DNA from: Cedecea neteri
Lineage (GTDB): Bacteria; Pseudomonadota; Gammaproteobacteria; Enterobacterales; Enterobacteriaceae
Length of the DNA stretch: 64,000 nucleotides
Direction of reading: 5' to 3'
Assembly: GCF_000758305.1 (NCBI RefSeq)
Contig: NZ_CP009458.1
Location: 4,092,001-4,156,000 of the forward strand
Each line of letters opens with the position of its first letter. Positions within the stretch are counted from its first letter, which is position 1. The position numbers were made by a program, and so were the translations under genes. The notes below the pieces were generated by a model. That model did no database searches. It was not told the origin of the DNA and saw nothing but the letters and a program-made list of their open reading frames with translations. Below are positions 52,621-62,163 of this stretch, piece by piece.

Positions 52621-54453
52621 TTAATGTTTCAACGAGTAGTAGATCTTTTCTGCCAATGCCTGCGAGATGCCCGGCACTTTTGCGATCTCCTCAATAGAGG
52701 CATTGATTAACGGTTGCAATCCGCCCATATACTTCAGCAGCATCTGACGGCGCTTTGGCCCGATGCCTTCAATCGTCTCCAGCGAACTGGTACTTTTCAC
52801 CTTCGCCCGTTTTTTACGGTGGCCGGAGATCGCGTGATCGTGGGAATCATCGCGGATGTGCTGGATCACATGCAGCGCCGGAGAATCAGGCGGCAAAGAG
52901 AACCCTTCACCTTCCGGTTCAAAGAACAATGTTTCCAGCCCGGCTTTGCGGTCACTGCCTTTAGCCACGCCAAGCAATAAAGGATGATGCTTATCCCAGG
53001 GCACATCCAGTTCAGCAAACACCGCCTTCGCCTGCCCCAGCTGCCCCTTCCCGCCGTCGATCAGGATCACGTCAGGGATTTTACTTTCTTCTATTGCTTT
53101 ACCATAGCGACGGCGCAGCACCTGATTCATCGCGGCATAATCATCGCCCGGCGTGATACCGGTAATATTGTAGCGACGGTATTCCGCCCGAAGCGGGCCG
53201 TTGCTGTCGAAAACGACGCAGGAAGCGACGGTTTGCTCCCCCATCGTATGGCTGATATCAAAACACTCCATCCGTTTCACTTCCGGAAGGTTTAACACTT
53301 CGGCCAGCGCTTTCAGGCGCTGATGAATGGTGGACTGCTGAGAAAGTTTTGTCACCAACGCCGTTGCCGCGTTAGTACGGGCCAGCTTCAGGTAACGCGC
53401 CCGGTCACCGCGAGGTTTGGTCTGGACATTCACTTTACGGCCGGCCAGCTCACTCAACGAGTCCGCCAGCAGCGATTTGTCCGCCAGCGCGAAGTCGAGC
53501 AGAATTTCAGACGGCAGCGTGCGCATCTGGCTGCCCTGCAGGTAGAACTGCCCGACAAACGTCTCCACCACTTCGCTAAGTTCGGTGCCTGCCGGCACTT
53601 TCGGGAAGTAGCTGCGGCTGCCAAGAACTTTGCCCTGGCGAATGAACAAGACGTGCACGCAAGCCATGCCTGCATCAAAGGAGACGCCAATAACATCCAG
53701 ATCGTCGCCAGTGTTGGAGACAAACTGTTTTTCGGTAATACGTCGGACCGCCTGAATTTGATCGCGGATCCTCGCGGCCTCTTCAAATTCAAGATTTTTG
53801 CTCGCTGCTTCCATGCGGGAAATAAGCTGCGTCAGCACCTGATCGTCTTTCCCCGCTAAAAACAGGCGAACATAGTCCACCTGCCGGGCATAGTCCTCTT
53901 CGGTGACCAGACCTGAAACGCAGGGACCAAGGCAACGCCCGATCTGATACTGAAGGCAAGGCCGAGAGCGGTTACGGTAGACGCTGTTTTCACACTGGCG
54001 AACCGGAAAGACCTTCTGCAGCAGCGCCAGAGTTTCTCGCACCGCATAGCCATTAGGAAACGGACCAAAGTATTCGCCCTTCGCGTGCTTCGCGCCGCGG
54101 TGCATCGCCAGTCGTGGATGGCTGTCGGCGCTCAGGAAGATAAAGGGATAGGATTTATCGTCTCGCAGCAACACGTTGTAACGCGGCTGATAAAGCTTGA
54201 TGTAGTTGTGCTCGAGCAGCAGAGCCTCGGTTTCCGTGTGGGTCACCGTGACATCAATATGCTGGATCAACGCCACCAGCGCCTCTGTTTTACGGCTGGA
54301 CAGATTTGTGCGGAAGTAGCTGGAGAGGCGTTTCTTCAGGTCTTTAGCTTTGCCGACATAGATAACTGTGCCGCCGGCATCGTACATGCGGTAGACGCCG
54401 GGCTGGCTGGTTACCGTCTTAAGAAAAGCCAGGGAATCAAAAGGTTCACTCAC
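52621..54453 (-). CDS. uvrC: excinuclease ABC subunit C
   Basis: A 610-residue nuclease that makes both incisions in nucleotide excision repair. The GIY-YIG domain opens the protein (PGVYRMYDAGGTVIYVGKAK). A Cys-rich region CLQYQIGRCLGPC and a UVR motif around residue 205 follow. The RNase H-like C-terminal nuclease has Asp in CFDISHTMG and LIDGGKGQL, and paired helix-hairpin-helix motifs end the chain (ETIEGIGPKRRQ, AKVPGISQALAEKI). It starts with GTG at 54453, overlapping uvrY by 8 bp as in related genomes. Confidence 0.97.
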   Translation of the reverse strand: MSEPFDSLAFLKTVTSQPGVYRMYDAGGTVIYVGKAKDLKKRLSSYFRTNLSSRKTEALVALIQHIDVTVTHTETEALLLEHNYIKLYQPRYNVLLRDDKSYPFIFLSADSHPRLAMHRGAKHAKGEYFGPFPNGYAVRETLALLQKVFPVRQCENSVYRNRSRPCLQYQIGRCLGPCVSGLVTEEDYARQVDYVRLFLAGKDDQVLTQLISRMEAASKNLEFEEAARIRDQIQAVRRITEKQFVSNTGDDLDVIGVSFDAGMACVHVLFIRQGKVLGSRSYFPKVPAGTELSEVVETFVGQFYLQGSQMRTLPSEILLDFALADKSLLADSLSELAGRKVNVQTKPRGDRARYLKLARTNAATALVTKLSQQSTIHQRLKALAEVLNLPEVKRMECFDISHTMGEQTVASCVVFDSNGPLRAEYRRYNITGITPGDDYAAMNQVLRRRYGKAIEESKIPDVILIDGGKGQLGQAKAVFAELDVPWDKHHPLLLGVAKGSDRKAGLETLFFEPEGEGFSLPPDSPALHVIQHIRDDSHDHAISGHRKKRAKVKSTSSLETIEGIGPKRRQMLLKYMGGLQPLINASIEEIAKVPGISQALAEKIYYSLKH

Positions 54454-55102
54454 TGCTGATTAACGTCTCCGCATTGAATAACCCATGGCGAATAGCCAGG
54501 TGCGTTAGCTCCACGTCACCGCTGATATTCAGTTTACTAAACATGCGGTAGCGGTAGCTGTTCACCGTTTTAGGGCTGAGATTAAGCTGTTCAGAGATCT
54601 CATTGACCTTCTGGCCTTTAGTGATCATCAGCATAATCTGTAATTCTCGCTCAGACAAACTGGCAAACGGGGATTCCGCTTCCGGCGCTATCTGGCTTAA
54701 GGCCATCTGCTGGGCAATATCTGAAGCGATGTAACGCTGGCCCGCATTGACGGAACGGATGGCGTTCACCACGTCCTGAGGCGCCGCCCCCTTGCTTAAA
54801 TAACCTGCCGCGCCGGCCTGCATCACTTTTGCAGGCAGCGGGTTCTCGGTGTGGATAGTCAACATGATAACTTTGATATCTGAAGAGTAGCGGGCAATTT
54901 TGCGGGTGGCTTCAAGGCCACCGATCCCCGGCATATTCATATCCATTAACACGACATCGACCGGGTTACTGCGGCACCATTTGATGGCATCCTCACCGCA
55001 GTTCACTTCACCCGAGACTTTGATGCCTTTAATCTCTTCCAGAATGCGTCGTATCCCTGCGCGCACCAGTTCGTGGTCATCAACAAGAAGAACGTTGATC
55101 AA
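54446..55102 (-). CDS. uvrY: response regulator UvrY
   Basis: A 218-residue NarL/FixJ-type response regulator, partner of the sensor kinase BarA. It activates csrB/csrC small RNAs and so counters CsrA in carbon flow, biofilm and motility. The receiver domain has phosphoacceptor Asp54 (VVLMDMNMPGIGG), and the LuxR-type helix-turn-helix is LSPKTVNSYRYRMFSKL. Length equals E. coli. It overlaps uvrC, with which it is co-transcribed. Confidence 0.97.
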   Translation of the reverse strand: MINVLLVDDHELVRAGIRRILEEIKGIKVSGEVNCGEDAIKWCRSNPVDVVLMDMNMPGIGGLEATRKIARYSSDIKVIMLTIHTENPLPAKVMQAGAAGYLSKGAAPQDVVNAIRSVNAGQRYIASDIAQQMALSQIAPEAESPFASLSERELQIMLMITKGQKVNEISEQLNLSPKTVNSYRYRMFSKLNISGDVELTHLAIRHGLFNAETLISSE

Positions 55103-55583
55103 AGGGCTATTCTCCAGAAAGGGATAACGCTGCTGATAGCTAATTGGGCATATATTAACGTTTTTCCGGCAACATTAAAATCCAAATTGCGGTCAGCACA
55201 TTCTGTTAACATTAAAGAAGAATATATCTTTACTTTCGACCTTGTTTCTGCGGCATACATCAAGTTTCAACCCATGACTCGAACGCTATTATTCACTGAC
55301 TAAAAAACAGCTAATTATCAAAATGCGACAATCATCAAGAATAAAAACCTTATTCTCTCGCCTTATTTAACGTTAGTTAAACGAGAGTGAAACAATCTGT
55401 TTTTAATTCTTCCCAGTGCCCCGAGAATAACCTCCGGCAATATTGTTTATTACCGTAAACAGTCAGGCGCATTCTCATTCGTCGAACATGAATAACTCTG
55501 ATGAATGTTATGGTATACTCCGCCGCCTTATGAATATCACTGTGCATAATGGCAGCGTACTAACTAAGCATTGAGGAAAGTAA
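55103..55583. other. 481-bp divergent region between uvrY and yecF
   Basis: Gene-free and A+T-rich between 55200 and 55400. A promoter-like TATACT at about 55511 precedes yecF. I see no RNA gene. Confidence 0.6.
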
Positions 55584-55808
55584 ATGAGCACTCCAGATTT
55601 TTCCACCGCCGAACACACTCGTGAACTGGCACAAGAAGTTACCTGTCTGAAGACGCTGTTAACCCTGATGCTGCAGGCTATGGGCCAGGCTGATGCGGGC
55701 CGCGTTATCCTGAAAATGGAAAAGCAGATCGCTCAACTGGAAGACCCAACTCAGGCCGAAGTATTCAGTAATACCGTTAAGCAAATTAAACAGGCTTACC
55801 GTCAATAA
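55584..55808 (+). CDS. yecF: small conserved protein YecF (DUF2594)
   Basis: A 74-residue protein of unknown function, closely matching E. coli YecF (start STPDFSTAEHTRELAQEV, end FSNTVKQIKQAYRQ) with equal length. Predicted largely helical and cytosolic. A strong GAGGAAAG site precedes the ATG. It lies divergent from uvrY and convergent with sdiA. Confidence 0.93.
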   Translation: MSTPDFSTAEHTRELAQEVTCLKTLLTLMLQAMGQADAGRVILKMEKQIAQLEDPTQAEVFSNTVKQIKQAYRQ

Positions 55809-55817
55809 GCCGAGGGC

Positions 55818-55846
55818 GGCTGGCTGAATCCGGGTTCACCAGCCGT
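55818..55846. terminator. hairpin between yecF and sdiA
   Basis: GGCTGG-C-TGAA...TTCA-CCAGCC forms a nested inverted repeat a few bases after yecF and before the sdiA end. Neither side carries a T-tract, so it may not act as a classic Rho-independent terminator. Confidence 0.4.
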
Positions 55847-55877
55847 CAGCGCCACACGCAACACTCGCCCTCCAGGT

Positions 55878-56600
55878 TCAGATAATCCCCAACGCCGCCG
55901 CATAACAGGCTATCTGCGTCTTGTTTGGCGCATTGAATTTCTTCTGCATATTCTTCTGATGGAAGTTCACCGTGTTCTCAGAAATGGACAGGATAATCGC
56001 AATTTCTGCCGACGTTTTCCCTTCTCCCGTCCACTGGAGAATCTCTTTTTCACGCCTACTCAGCTTCATGTCGATCATTTCAACCGACGGGTCATCCAGG
56101 CGGTTTAACGTCGCCATACTCAGCTCAGCCAGGTAGTCCAGCCGCAGCCCAAGCTCATCTTCCGCAACCATTTCCGTGCGGATATTTGAGCGCGAAACGG
56201 AAAGAAAACCGGCCGTACGGTTAGGCGCCATGACGCAGTGTGTCCGCCCAGTTGCGAGACCGTGATCGCGTGCGGCATCCCACAGCTCACGAGCCTCAGC
56301 AAACAACGCATCGCTCCAGATTATTTCACCGCGCATGAAATTAGATTGTTTCAATACCGGGTCAATAGCAAAATAGTTTTCTGTGACATACCACTCTAGC
56401 CATTTTTGCGGGTAAGAACTCTGCAATGATAATTTAGGCCGCGTGAAAGGCACCGGATGCCGAACACACAGTGAAAAATAATCAAAACCCAGACATTGAG
56501 TTTGTTGTTGAACTAAAGTTTGTAATTCGCTGGCTTCAGTAATTGACAGGAAAAGTTCGAGTGCTTCCCGTCGCCAGCTAAAAAAGTCACGTTCCAGCAT
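55878..56600 (-). CDS. sdiA: LuxR-type acyl-homoserine-lactone receptor SdiA
   Basis: A 240-residue quorum-signal receptor and transcription factor. The N-terminal autoinducer-binding domain keeps FDYFSLCVRHPVPFTRP and NYFAIDPV; the C-terminal LuxR helix-turn-helix is KLSRREKEILQW to ISENTVNFHQKNMQKK. No luxI-type synthase is in the window, so it would detect signals of other species, as in E. coli and Salmonella. I set the start at MLERDFFSW (56600) by length; its ribosome site is distant (GGAG about 14 bases away), and longer starts at 56636 or beyond remain possible. Confidence 0.93.
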   Translation of the reverse strand: MLERDFFSWRREALELFLSITEASELQTLVQQQTQCLGFDYFSLCVRHPVPFTRPKLSLQSSYPQKWLEWYVTENYFAIDPVLKQSNFMRGEIIWSDALFAEARELWDAARDHGLATGRTHCVMAPNRTAGFLSVSRSNIRTEMVAEDELGLRLDYLAELSMATLNRLDDPSVEMIDMKLSRREKEILQWTGEGKTSAEIAIILSISENTVNFHQKNMQKKFNAPNKTQIACYAAALGII

Positions 56601-56753
56601 TATATCTGGCGGCTCTCCTGGCGCTAAAAAGTAATTCATTAATAGAATGTAATAAGCTAACACATTTATTAAAGTAATTAATGTGATTTATTGTCTTTCC
56701 GCCACAATTCTTCGGTTTTTACATATGTAAGGAAAAATTTACTGGAGCTATGT

Positions 56754-58115
56754 ATGGTTAAATCTTCGTTTTCTTCTCTCCTTACTACAATGACCCAGGA
56801 TCTCGAGCTGGAAACGCCCCAGCCATCCGTAAGCGTGGTGGGTCGAGGGGAGCTCAGCTCGCGCTTTCCTGTGACCGAACTCGCCACGGCCAGCCTCGCG
56901 ACGGCGGGTTTTGCACTGCGTGCACTTCTCTCTCGCCCGGATACACCGCTTTATGTGGATCAACGTCTGGGCTCATATTGGTTTTCAGGTAGCCATTTCC
57001 CCGTGAACCGTGCTCCCGCCGCGCTGTGGGATGAATTTGCCGGGGATTATGCCACGCAAGACGGCTGGATCCGCCTGCATACAAATGCGCCACATCATCG
57101 CCAGGCGATGGAAAGCGTGCTGGGAGTGAGCAAGGATAAAACAGCTCTCGCCCAGCGCGTTGCCACGTGGAGTAAAATCGAACTCGAAGCCGCGATCGTT
57201 GCCGCAGGTGGATGTGCAGCGGCGATGCTAACCCACGACGAATGGCTGAAACATCCGCACGGGAAAACCGTTGCGGCAGAGCCGTTGTTCTGGCAGCAGT
57301 TCCACGCCGAAGCGCCCCGCACAACGCTGAAACTATCACCTGCACGCCCGCTGGCAGGCCTCCGGGTGCTGGATCTCACCCGTATTATTGCCGGCCCGGT
57401 TGCCACCCGATTTTTGGCCGGGCTGGGGGCACAGGTGCTGCGCCTTGATCCACCCGGTTGGGAAGAACCCACGCTTGTCGAGGAAGTCACTCTCGGAAAA
57501 AAATGCGCGACGCTCGATCTCAGGTCTGTCGCAGGCCGGGAGAAATTTAAAATCCTGCTTGCGAAAGCGAATGTCCTGGTGCACGGCTACCGCGCGGATG
57601 CGCTCGAATCATTAGGGTTTGATACCGAAACCCTGCAGGCTTTATCTCCGGGGCTGGTAGACGTGTCGCTCAACGCCTGGGGATGGCACGGACCATGGCG
57701 CAATCGCAGAGGTTTTGACAGCCTGGTCCAGATGTCCAGCGGTATAGCCGAGGCAGGTATGCGCTGGAAAAACGCCGGGCGGCCTTATCCGCTTCCCGTT
57801 CAGGCACTGGATCACGCCACGGGTTACCTAATCGCGGCGGCAGTGCTAAAAGGTCTACATGTTCGGCATGTGCAAAATCAGGGCTATAGCGCACGCCTGT
57901 CGCTCGCCCGAACGGCCGCTTTATTAATGTCGCATCCGGCTGGCGTTCAGTCGGGGCTTGCCGCTCCCGGCCCGCATGATTTTCAGTCAGGGATGGAATG
58001 GTCAGCTTTTGGGCTTGGAAACCGGTTAAAATTTCCACTGAGGCTGGCAGGCACGCCGGTTATCTGGGCGACGCCACCGATGCCTCTCGGCTCGGCGGAC
58101 GCCGCCTGGGAGTGA
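56754..58115 (+). CDS. family III (CaiB/BaiF-type) CoA-transferase with rearranged lobe order
   Basis: A 453-residue protein. The family N-terminal signature (LAGLRVLDLTRIIAGPVATR, with LGAQVLRLDPP) appears only at about residue 205, and the catalytic Asp of the GFDSLVQ motif is at about 322. The first 200 residues instead resemble the usual C-terminal lobe (DGWIRLHTNAPHHRQAM, then HDEWLKHP). The order thus looks permuted relative to formyl-CoA transferase. Substrate unknown. TGGAG precedes the ATG. Divergent from sdiA and convergent with tcyN; absent here in E. coli K-12. Confidence 0.82.
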   Translation: MVKSSFSSLLTTMTQDLELETPQPSVSVVGRGELSSRFPVTELATASLATAGFALRALLSRPDTPLYVDQRLGSYWFSGSHFPVNRAPAALWDEFAGDYATQDGWIRLHTNAPHHRQAMESVLGVSKDKTALAQRVATWSKIELEAAIVAAGGCAAAMLTHDEWLKHPHGKTVAAEPLFWQQFHAEAPRTTLKLSPARPLAGLRVLDLTRIIAGPVATRFLAGLGAQVLRLDPPGWEEPTLVEEVTLGKKCATLDLRSVAGREKFKILLAKANVLVHGYRADALESLGFDTETLQALSPGLVDVSLNAWGWHGPWRNRRGFDSLVQMSSGIAEAGMRWKNAGRPYPLPVQALDHATGYLIAAAVLKGLHVRHVQNQGYSARLSLARTAALLMSHPAGVQSGLAAPGPHDFQSGMEWSAFGLGNRLKFPLRLAGTPVIWATPPMPLGSADAAWE

Positions 58116-58136
58116 AACCGGCGTCATCAACGCGGC

Positions 58137-58889
58137 TTACTGGGTCAGAAACTTCTCGAGGAACTGCCGGGTACGCGGCTGCTGTGGGCTGGCGAAAAGC
58201 GCTTTTGCCGGCCCCTGCTCCACAATTTTGCCCTGATCCATGAAGATTGCGCGGTCGGCTACGTCACGGGCGAAACTCATTTCATGGGTCACAATCACCA
58301 TCGTGCGCTTCTCCTCAGCCAACTGGCGGATAGTATTCAGCACTTCCCCCACCAGTTCCGGGTCGAGCGCCGATGTTGGTTCATCGAACAAGATAACTTC
58401 CGGTCGCATAGCCAGCGCACGGGCAATTGCCACCCGCTGCTGCTGCCCGCCCGACAGGCGGCGCGGGTAGCTGTTCTCTTTCCCGCTTAAGCCCACTTTC
58501 ACCAGCAGTTCACGGGCGCGAGCAATGGCTTCAGCTTTCGGCTCGCCTTTAACGATGACCGGGCCTTCAATAATATTTTCCAGCACCGTACGGTGTGGAA
58601 AAAGATTGAAGCTCTGGAACACAAACCCCACCTGCTGGCGCAGCGCACGAATTTTCTCTTTTTGCTTTGCCAGCGACTGCCCGGCATCAATCGTGATATC
58701 ACCCACCTGAATCGTGCCGCTGTCCGGCTCTTCCAGCAGGTTAATACTGCGCAACAGCGTGGTTTTTCCAGAGCCGCTCGGGCCGATAATAGCCACCACT
58801 TCACCGGGCTTCACGTCCAGATCAATGCCGTGCAGCACCGTCTGTCCGTGGAATTTTTTCACCAGTTTTTTTACGTCAATGGCGCTCAT
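58137..58889 (-). CDS. tcyN: cystine ABC importer ATPase TcyN (YecC)
   Basis: A 250-residue polar amino acid ABC ATPase that powers L-cystine uptake with TcyL and TcyJ. It has Walker A GPSGSGKTTLL, signature LSGGQQQRVAIA, Walker B VILFDEPTSALDP and the switch His in VTHEMSFA. The ATG overlaps the tcyL stop (ATGA). Confidence 0.95.
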   Translation of the reverse strand: MSAIDVKKLVKKFHGQTVLHGIDLDVKPGEVVAIIGPSGSGKTTLLRSINLLEEPDSGTIQVGDITIDAGQSLAKQKEKIRALRQQVGFVFQSFNLFPHRTVLENIIEGPVIVKGEPKAEAIARARELLVKVGLSGKENSYPRRLSGGQQQRVAIARALAMRPEVILFDEPTSALDPELVGEVLNTIRQLAEEKRTMVIVTHEMSFARDVADRAIFMDQGKIVEQGPAKALFASPQQPRTRQFLEKFLTQ

Positions 58890-59554
58890 TTCGGCTCCCT
58901 GTCCTGGCGATTAAGCCGGTTTTCGAAATAGTTCTGCAGCGTGGAGAGCACCGTCGCCATCACCCAGTAGACCAGCGATGCGGCGAGATACATGGTGAAC
59001 ACTTCCAGCGTGCGGGAGGTGATCAGCTGCGCCTGACGAAACAGCTCCGGCACCTGAATGGTCGCCGCCAGCGAAGTATCCTTCACCAGGCTGATAAAGC
59101 TGTTTCCGAGCGGCGGCAGCGCCACACGGGCCGACTGCGGCAGAATCGCGCGGCGCAGCGTTTGCCACCGCGTCATCCCGATACTGGCCGCCGCTTCCCA
59201 CTGGCCTTTATCAATAGAGGCAATAGCCGCCCGCAGCGTTTCAGACGCATAGGCCGCGGTGTTTAACGACAGGCCAATCATCGCCGACGGGATCGGGTCC
59301 AGCTCAATGCCAAACTGCGGCAACCCGTAATAAATCATAAACAGCTGGGCGATAAGCGGCGTCCCGCGAAAGATGGAGACATAAAAACGCGACAGCAGCG
59401 AAAAGGGCCAAAATGCCGACAGACGCATCAGCGCCAGCATAAACCCGAGGATCAGGCCAAAGAACATCCCGCCGATACTCAGCTGGAGCGTGAAAACCGC
59501 CCCTTTAAGCAGATACGGTGCTGAATCCAGCACCAGTTGCAAACTTTCTTGCAT
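58886..59554 (-). CDS. tcyL: cystine ABC importer permease TcyL (YecS)
   Basis: A 222-residue inner-membrane permease of the His/Glu/Gln type with about five helices. The coupling loop is EAAASIGMTRWQTLRRAILPQ. The length and sequence track E. coli YecS. It is between dcyD (34 bp upstream) and tcyN (overlap). Confidence 0.95.
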   Translation of the reverse strand: MQESLQLVLDSAPYLLKGAVFTLQLSIGGMFFGLILGFMLALMRLSAFWPFSLLSRFYVSIFRGTPLIAQLFMIYYGLPQFGIELDPIPSAMIGLSLNTAAYASETLRAAIASIDKGQWEAAASIGMTRWQTLRRAILPQSARVALPPLGNSFISLVKDTSLAATIQVPELFRQAQLITSRTLEVFTMYLAASLVYWVMATVLSTLQNYFENRLNRQDREPK

Positions 59555-59588
59555 GGTGATTCCCGATAATTAAAACCTGCTCCGCGTC

Positions 59589-60575
59589 TTACAGATGCGG
59601 GTGGTAGGCAAACAGCGCCGGCGCCCCGCCGGTATGAATAAAGGCGATAGGCCCCTGATCCTTGAATCTTTTTTGCGCCACGCCGTCAATCAGCCCGGCC
59701 ATCGCTTTGCCGGTGTAGACCGGGTCAAGCAGGATGCCTTCAAGCCTGGCCAGCAGCTTCACTGCTTCCATGCCCTCTTCATTCGGCGTGCCGTAGCCTG
59801 GCGCGAAATAGTCATCCCAGAGGATAATTTCGCTGGTCGCGCTCACCTCAAGCGACTGCGCCACAGCCTGCTGCAGGGCGACAACTTTTGGTTTTTGCTG
59901 CGCCACGGTTCTGGAAACAGTGACGCCAATCAGCTCCACGTCCGGCATCAACTGCTCAAGGCCGACCGCCAGACCGGCATGCGTCCCCGCGCTGCCGGAG
60001 GCAACCACCACGGATGACAGGTTCACGGCGTTCTCGCACTGCTGGGCAATTTCCAGCGCGCTTTCAACATACCCCAGCGCACCTAACGCATTAGAGCCGC
60101 CGACCGGAATAACATAAGGCCGGAACCCCTGCGCTTCCAGGCGCGTAGCCACCGCTTCCAGTTGCTTATCCGGGGCGTTCAGCGCCTCGCACATTTCGAC
60201 TTCAACATTGAACAGATCAACCAGCAGACGGTTGCCGTTGGTCAGGTAGTTTTCGGCTTTTGTCCCGATAGGGTTTTCAAGCAGCGCCACGCAATGTAGC
60301 CCAAGCTTTGCCGCCACCGCTGCCGTCTGGCGCACGTGGTTAGACTGGATAGCGCCGGCAGTGACCAGCGTATCAGCGCCTTCCCGCAGCGCGTCTGCGG
60401 CTAAAAACTCAAGCTTGCGCAGCTTGTTGCCGCCCATCGCCATCGGCGTCACATCATCACGTTTAATATAAATTTCACGGCCAAGATAGTCCGAAAAGCG
60501 CGGCAAATACTCCAGCGGCGTCGGCGCGCCAATAAATTCCAGACGAGGAAAACGCGTTAGGTGATGCAGTGACAT
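59589..60575 (-). CDS. dcyD: D-cysteine desulfhydrase
   Basis: A 328-residue fold-type II PLP enzyme that splits D-cysteine to pyruvate, ammonia and H2S. The PLP lysine is in GGNKLRKLEF, followed by QSNHVRQTAA; the glycine-rich phosphate cradle appears as ASGSAGTHAG. The open frame extends 20 codons upstream, but MSLHHLTRFPRLEF at 60575 matches the E. coli start and length. Embedded in the cystine uptake genes, it joins import and sulphur release. Confidence 0.95.
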   Translation of the reverse strand: MSLHHLTRFPRLEFIGAPTPLEYLPRFSDYLGREIYIKRDDVTPMAMGGNKLRKLEFLAADALREGADTLVTAGAIQSNHVRQTAAVAAKLGLHCVALLENPIGTKAENYLTNGNRLLVDLFNVEVEMCEALNAPDKQLEAVATRLEAQGFRPYVIPVGGSNALGALGYVESALEIAQQCENAVNLSSVVVASGSAGTHAGLAVGLEQLMPDVELIGVTVSRTVAQQKPKVVALQQAVAQSLEVSATSEIILWDDYFAPGYGTPNEEGMEAVKLLARLEGILLDPVYTGKAMAGLIDGVAQKRFKDQGPIAFIHTGGAPALFAYHPHL

Positions 60576-60650
60576 AGGGCCTCCTGAGCCGATATCAATA
60601 TCCAGTTTTATTATGCACCAGAGAGACGACTTCATTCTCTGGGGTAAATA

Positions 60651-60680
60651 AAAAAAGGTGCTGAAATCAGCACCTTTTCA
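60651..60680 (-). terminator. hairpin between tcyJ and dcyD
   Basis: AAAAGGTGCTGA / TCAGCACCTTTT is a long perfect palindrome, followed by Ts on the minus strand. It lies 14 bp after tcyJ, so dcyD-tcyL-tcyN are likely expressed at lower level by read-through or from their own promoter. Confidence 0.8.
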
Positions 60681-60693
60681 CTGTGATATCGGG

Positions 60694-61494
60694 TTACTTA
60701 GTGACGTCCGCCCCGAACCATTTATCGGACAGCTTAGCCAGAGATCCGTCTTTCTGCATCTCAGCGATGGCTGCGTCGATGGCTTTCAGCAGATCTTCAT
60801 TGCCTTTACGTACGGCAACGCCAGCTTCCTGACGGGAGAACGCATCCCCCGCTACCGCCAGCGTGTTGTTGGTTTTCTTCACCAGATCCAGCGCGGCGAG
60901 GCGGTCAACCAGAATCGCGTCAATACGGCCCACGCGCAGATCCTGATATTTAGTTGGGTCATCATCGTAGGTACGGATATCTACGCCTGGCACGTTTTCA
61001 CGCAGCCACTGTTCGTAGTTAGTCCCGAGGCCCACGCCCACTTTTTTGCCCTTCAGGTCAGCCGCAGTTTTAATGCTGCCTTCGTTGCCTTTTTTCACCA
61101 ACGCCTGAATACCGGAAATGGTGTAAGGGGTGGAGAAGTCGTATTTTTTCTTACGTTCGTCGGAAATGGTGACCTGGTTAATCACCACGTCAATGCGTTT
61201 AGAATCTAAAGACGCCAGCATGCCGTCCCACTTGGTCGGCTTCAGCGCGGCTTTTACGCCCAGGTGCTGAGCCAGCTGTTCGGCAAACTCAACTTCAAAG
61301 CCGGTCAGCTTGCCGTCATCGCCCTGGAAACTGAACGGCGGATAAGTGCCTTCCAGCCCCACCAGCAGCGTGCCGCGCTCTTTCACTTTATTCAGAAGAT
61401 TTTCAGCCGCGAAGGTTTTCACGCTTGCGCCGGCCACCAGAGCAACGGCCAGCACGCCCATCAGCGCCTGACGCCCCATCATTTTTAATTTCAT
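60694..61494 (-). CDS. tcyJ: cystine-binding periplasmic protein TcyJ (FliY)
   Basis: A 266-residue solute-binding protein (family 3) with a signal peptide (about 1-29, ending VKTFAAE). GTLLVGLEGTYPPFSFQGDDG and GFEVEFAEQLAQHLG are the typical first-lobe motifs and LKGKKVGVGLGTNYEQW the second-lobe start. It delivers L-cystine to TcyLN. The gene lies between fliZ and dcyD, as in E. coli, where it was once named fliY. Confidence 0.95.
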   Translation of the reverse strand: MKLKMMGRQALMGVLAVALVAGASVKTFAAENLLNKVKERGTLLVGLEGTYPPFSFQGDDGKLTGFEVEFAEQLAQHLGVKAALKPTKWDGMLASLDSKRIDVVINQVTISDERKKKYDFSTPYTISGIQALVKKGNEGSIKTAADLKGKKVGVGLGTNYEQWLRENVPGVDIRTYDDDPTKYQDLRVGRIDAILVDRLAALDLVKKTNNTLAVAGDAFSRQEAGVAVRKGNEDLLKAIDAAIAEMQKDGSLAKLSDKWFGADVTK

Positions 61495-61579
61495 GTTTAC
61501 CCCGATTATTTACATTTTTTGTAGTGTAGCGGGCGGCTTCGGGATATATCAAAACCAGTCCGCTACAACTTATGCAAAT

Positions 61580-62125
61580 TTAGTATATATCGGAGGTTGC
61601 GCTAATTTCCTGGCGCGAGATCGCATGTCCCTGCACCTGAAATTGCCAGTATTTGCGTAATGCGATGCGGTAATTATTGGTGCTGGTACGGGGCAACCAG
61701 GCGTCCAGCGTCTCGTCCAACAGGCCTTGCAGCGAGGCGGGAAGCGGGACTTTATGCTCGCTCAAATGGTTCCCCAGGCGGCGCAGACGAACCACGTATT
61801 CACGAATCGTCCCGTGGCTCATTTCAGTCTGCTCAAACAGATACTGTTTAAAGCCAATAATATCGAAGTAATTGTTTTGTTCTTTGCAGTGCAAATCACC
61901 GCAAAAACGACACAGCGCCATCCACTCTTTCTGCTCGATAAGCCAGGTAGCTTCATCAATAAGCGTATCAAGTTGAGCTATGGTGGCTTTATTGATAATT
62001 ACCCCGCTGCGCGTGAGCGTGATGCGGTCGAGCAGCTTACTGCAATGTGCACAATGTGTCTGGGTGTGTTTGAAATCTTTGAGATAGCGGCTTAATGGCC
62101 GTCTTTTTGACTGCTGCACCGTCAT
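61580..62125 (-). CDS. fliZ: flagellar/curli regulator FliZ
   Basis: A 181-residue regulator, slightly shorter than the E. coli protein (183). FliZ sustains class 2 flagellar expression and antagonises sigma-S promoters, linking motility to biofilm control. It resembles the core-binding (SAM-like) domain of tyrosine recombinases without a catalytic domain. QSKRRPLSRYLKDFKHTQTH is basic, CAHCSKLLDR is Cys-bearing, and GTIREYVVRLRRLGNHLSEH is the DNA-binding-like region. It lies 38 bp after fliA, same transcript. Confidence 0.95.
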   Translation of the reverse strand: MTVQQSKRRPLSRYLKDFKHTQTHCAHCSKLLDRITLTRSGVIINKATIAQLDTLIDEATWLIEQKEWMALCRFCGDLHCKEQNNYFDIIGFKQYLFEQTEMSHGTIREYVVRLRRLGNHLSEHKVPLPASLQGLLDETLDAWLPRTSTNNYRIALRKYWQFQVQGHAISRQEISATSDIY

Positions 62126-62163
62126 GATAATTCCCAGGTCGTCAGATAATTGTGCGGCACTCC

